Assembly: GCA_965246835.1 (NCBI GenBank)
Contig: CBDFFQ010000001.1
Coordinates: forward strand, 2,852,001-2,916,000
Source: JANPPS01 sp965246835
GTDB lineage: Bacteria; Pseudomonadota; Alphaproteobacteria; Acetobacterales; Acetobacteraceae
DNA: 64,000 nucleotides
Reading direction: 5' to 3'
The notes under the pieces are model-generated. The model had not been told where the DNA came from. It searched no databases and was given only the letters and a program-made list of their open reading frames with translations. This document shows positions 61,668 through 64,000 of the stretch, piece after piece (the first letter of the stretch is position 1; every line of letters begins with the position of its first letter). The translations under genes and the position numbers were made by a program.

Positions 61668-63213
61668 CGGCAGGGCCACCCTCCTGGCCGCAATGGCGCT
61701 CGCGTCGGTCGCGGGCTGCACGGTCGGACCGAACTTCGAGTCGCCGCTTCCCTGGTCACCTGCGGCCTGGCGCGGCCAGGGCGCGGCGCCCACGGCCCGG
61801 TCCCTCGAGGCCAGCATGCCCCGGCCCGAACCCGTCGATGCCGCCTGGTGGTCCCGCTTCAACGATCCGGTGCTATCGGGCCTGATCGCCCGGGCCGTAA
61901 CCAGCAACCTCGACGTCCAGACGGCCACGGCCCGGCTGGCGCAGTCCCGGGCGCAGCGCGGCGTGGTGGGCGCCGGGCAATTTCCGCAGCTGAATGGCAA
62001 CACCTCCTATACGCGGCAACGCCCGAGCAAGGAGGGCGCCATCAGCCTGTTCTCAGGCGGTGCCGGTCAGAGCGCCTCGCCGGGCACGGCCGCCAACGGG
62101 CTGGCTGGCACGCAGGGCGGCGCCATTCCCTCCAGCCGTGGGATCCCGGCGTTCGACCTGTTTCAGGGCGGGTTCGATGCGTCGTGGGAGCTGGACCTAT
62201 GGGGCCGGGTCCGCCGCCAGGTCGAGAGCGCGGATGCGACGCTCGCGGCCTCGGCCGAGGCGCGCCGGGCCGCACTGATTTCGACAGTCGCCGAGGTCGC
62301 GCGCAACTATGTCCAACTGCGCGGCGTGCAGGCCAATCTGCGCATCACGCGCGACAACCTGGCTTCCGCCCGGGAAAGCTCGCGCCTGGTGCAGGAGCGG
62401 GCGCGCGGCGGTCTCGGCACGGATCTGGACGCGGCGAACGCGCAGGCGCAGGCGGAGGGCAACGCCGCCCAGGTGCCCCTGCTGGAACAGCAGGAGGCGC
62501 AGGCGATCAACGGCATCGGCCTGCTGCTCGGGATGACGCCGGCGGCCTTGGTAAATGAGCTCTCGGCCCCGGGCGCCGTGCCGCCCGTGCCACCGGTGGT
62601 CCCGATCGGCATCCCCAGCGAGGTGCTGCGCCGCCGTCCGGACATCCGGCAGGCGGAGGCGCAGCTGCACGCCGCAACTGCCGACATCGGGGCCGCGGAA
62701 GCAGATTTCTACCCGCGGATCACGCTGTCCGGCAGCCTGTCGTTGCAGGCGACTCAGCTCAAGAACCTGGGCAACATCGCCGCCGCCTCCTATGCGTTCG
62801 GGCCCAGCCTGAGCATCCCGATCTTCGAAGGCGGCCGCCTTCGCCGGACGTTGGAGCTGCGAGAGGCCCAGCAGCAGGAGGCGGCGATCGCCTACCAGCG
62901 CACCGTGTTGCAGGCCTTCACGGAGGTCGATAACGCGCTGATCGCCTACGGGGCGGAGCAGCGTCGCCGGCGCAGCCTGGTGGCCCAGGCGCAGCAGAGC
63001 CGGCGTGCCCTGGGCCTCGCGCAGTCGCGTTTCCGTCAGGGCATCTCGGACTTCCTCGAAGTATTGACGGCGCAGCGCACCGTACTGGCGGCGGAGCAGC
63101 AGGTTGCGGAGAGCACGACGACGGTGAGCCAGAACATGGTAGCCCTCTACAAGGCGCTCGGCGGCGGATGGGAGGCATTTTATCCCGACCGCGATCCGCT
63201 CACCCCACCTTGA
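61657..63213 (+). CDS. NodT-family outer membrane efflux lipoprotein
   Basis: 518 residues from GTG 61657, overlapping emrB by 11 bases. Lipobox LASVAGC near residue 21; then CTVGPNFESPLPWSPAAW, two OEP repeats (LDVQTATARLAQSRAQRGVV; IRQAEAQLHAATADIGAAEA, DFYPRITLSGSLSLQA), and SLSIPIFEGGRLRRTLELRE. Forms the outer membrane channel of the tripartite pump. Confidence 0.95.
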   Translation: MVIDGRATLLAAMALASVAGCTVGPNFESPLPWSPAAWRGQGAAPTARSLEASMPRPEPVDAAWWSRFNDPVLSGLIARAVTSNLDVQTATARLAQSRAQRGVVGAGQFPQLNGNTSYTRQRPSKEGAISLFSGGAGQSASPGTAANGLAGTQGGAIPSSRGIPAFDLFQGGFDASWELDLWGRVRRQVESADATLAASAEARRAALISTVAEVARNYVQLRGVQANLRITRDNLASARESSRLVQERARGGLGTDLDAANAQAQAEGNAAQVPLLEQQEAQAINGIGLLLGMTPAALVNELSAPGAVPPVPPVVPIGIPSEVLRRRPDIRQAEAQLHAATADIGAAEADFYPRITLSGSLSLQATQLKNLGNIAAASYAFGPSLSIPIFEGGRLRRTLELREAQQQEAAIAYQRTVLQAFTEVDNALIAYGAEQRRRRSLVAQAQQSRRALGLAQSRFRQGISDFLEVLTAQRTVLAAEQQVAESTTTVSQNMVALYKALGGGWEAFYPDRDPLTPP

Positions 63214-63437
63214 CGAAACTTGACAATTCTTCCGCAAGTTTGTCGGTTGGGGCCGTCAAGTCCGAGATGTTACTGGCCTGAGACGCTAATTGTGAAATAG
63301 TTTCTTAACTTTTCTCGAACAAAATTCTCGCGTTGGCAGCAAAAAATGTGGTTTGTTAACTGAAGGGTGATGGGTCGCGGCGCGGATGGCCTCTGCGTGA
63401 AATCCGCACCCATTGAAACTGCTGCCCAGGAGTCAGA

Positions 63438-64000
63438 ATGTCTTCGTTGCGCTCCGAGAACACTGTCGTTTCGCTACCGGTACGCAATCAATCAAAAAGT
63501 TTCGGCGGCGCTGCGCAGGCCGTTCACACGCCGGGTGTCTTCCCGAACACTCTCACAGACAGCAGCACGCTCAGGCATGTGAAGTTTGAGGTGGATGGAA
63601 GCACATCCACGCTGTGGTGCTTCCTAGACCCCGTAGGGCTCCCGAATTTTACGCCCGGACTCCTCGGGGACCTGCTCGACGCGCAAGCAGAGATTAGAAC
63701 GGCACTGGCTGAAGACCGCGCTCGCGGTGAGATCAAGTTCCGGAACTTCGTCCTTGCATCGAAAATACCGGGCGTATTCAACTTGGGCGGCGATCTCGCG
63801 CTTTTTGCCGAGTTGATTGCTACAGCTGATCGGGAACGCCTAACCGCTTACGCCTATAAATGCGTAGATCTCGTCCACACGATCCACGAGGGTTTTGGGG
63901 ACGGGATCGAGACGATTGGGCTCGTTCAGGGCAAGGCGCTCGGCGGCGGTTTCGAAGCCGCGCTGTCGTGCCACACTCTGGTCGCGGAGCGCTCGGCCCG
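63438..64000 (+). CDS. rpfF: RpfF-like DSF-family signal synthase (crotonase fold), 3' end outside the window
   Basis: 187 visible residues from ATG 63438; no stop before the right edge. The crotonase core is clear: IPGVFNLGGDLALFAELI, YAYKCVDLVHTIHEGFGDGI, LVQGKALGGGFEAALSCHTL. The FNLGGDLALF and GGGFEAALSCHT strings are those of RpfF, which makes cis-2-unsaturated fatty acid (DSF) signals from acyl-ACP; of the two catalytic Glu residues one (GFEAALS) is visible, the other lies outside. The 224 bases upstream are AT-rich with TTGACA at 63220. Less GC-rich than the preceding efflux operon. Confidence 0.85.
   Translation, partial: MSSLRSENTVVSLPVRNQSKSFGGAAQAVHTPGVFPNTLTDSSTLRHVKFEVDGSTSTLWCFLDPVGLPNFTPGLLGDLLDAQAEIRTALAEDRARGEIKFRNFVLASKIPGVFNLGGDLALFAELIATADRERLTAYAYKCVDLVHTIHEGFGDGIETIGLVQGKALGGGFEAALSCHTLVAERSA

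Noticed and set aside
59598..62003. 801-codon frame on the minus strand opposite the efflux genes
   Set aside because: Covers emrA, emrB and the outer membrane factor on the other strand; composition (His/Arg/Gln-rich) shows it is a shadow.
63220..63260. TTGACA as a -35 box of rpfF
   Set aside because: No matching -10 hexamer at 16-18 bases; left as a remark only.

Overview
This is a GC-rich (clearly above 65% by eye) bacterial chromosome segment, most likely from an alphaproteobacterium and plausibly the Acetobacteraceae/Rhodospirillales. The support is a SAM-II riboswitch in front of metZ, a detached F1 ATP synthase operon in the order atpH-A-G-D-C, the etfB-etfA-hbd cluster, DUF2852 and HIG1-type small membrane proteins, and very tight ATGA/GTGA gene overlaps. 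The assignment is an inference from gene content; there is no rRNA in the window.

Region 1 (1-6.3 kb): partial metZ with its SAM-II leader, tRNA-Gly(CCC), an IS3-family element inserted with a 4-bp target duplication into a small gene that can be rebuilt exactly, a putative ribbon-helix-helix/PemK-like toxin-antitoxin pair, and the etfB-etfA-hbd operon. Region 2 (6.3-29.4 kb): mostly housekeeping and envelope genes: MscS channel, beta-carbonic anhydrase and a 2OG-Fe dioxygenase in one overlapping operon; HtrA-type lipoprotein with an orphan OmpR-type regulator; hrpB; a DsbD/ScsB-like reductase; hslO; an MFS transporter; a sterol-desaturase-family protein; argD-argF-(small ORF)-chaA; recX-azlC-azlD; a CHAP lipoprotein; tatA; a formamidase-family protein; YidB- and GlsB-type proteins. 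Region 3 (29.4-34.7 kb): a complete dipeptide-type ABC importer operon. Region 4 (34.8-40.7 kb): Uma2-family protein, a 202-bp tandem repeat built from the 3' ends of two convergent genes around a REP palindrome, DUF484 gene, priA, then a lower-GC insert carrying a candidate HEPN-domain protein next to a truncated gene.

Region 5 (40.7-51.0 kb) is the most unusual part: a ten-gene operon on the minus strand, amidase - atzH-like - atzF-like - solute-binding protein - two permeases - two ATPases - atzG-like - atzE-like. It joins the lower half of the cyanuric acid pathway (carboxybiuret and allophanate hydrolysis) to a dedicated peptide-type ABC importer, without a recognisable cyanuric acid or biuret hydrolase; an extra amidase heads the operon. 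This looks like an uptake-and-deamination system for an unidentified urea- or amide-type nitrogen source.

Region 6 (51.1-64.0 kb): F1 ATP synthase operon, ferritin-like protein, DUF2852 gene, two tandem TetR regulators divergent from an EmrA-EmrB-NodT-type drug efflux operon with a palindromic operator between them, and at the right edge the start of an rpfF-like DSF quorum-signal synthase with an AT-rich leader.
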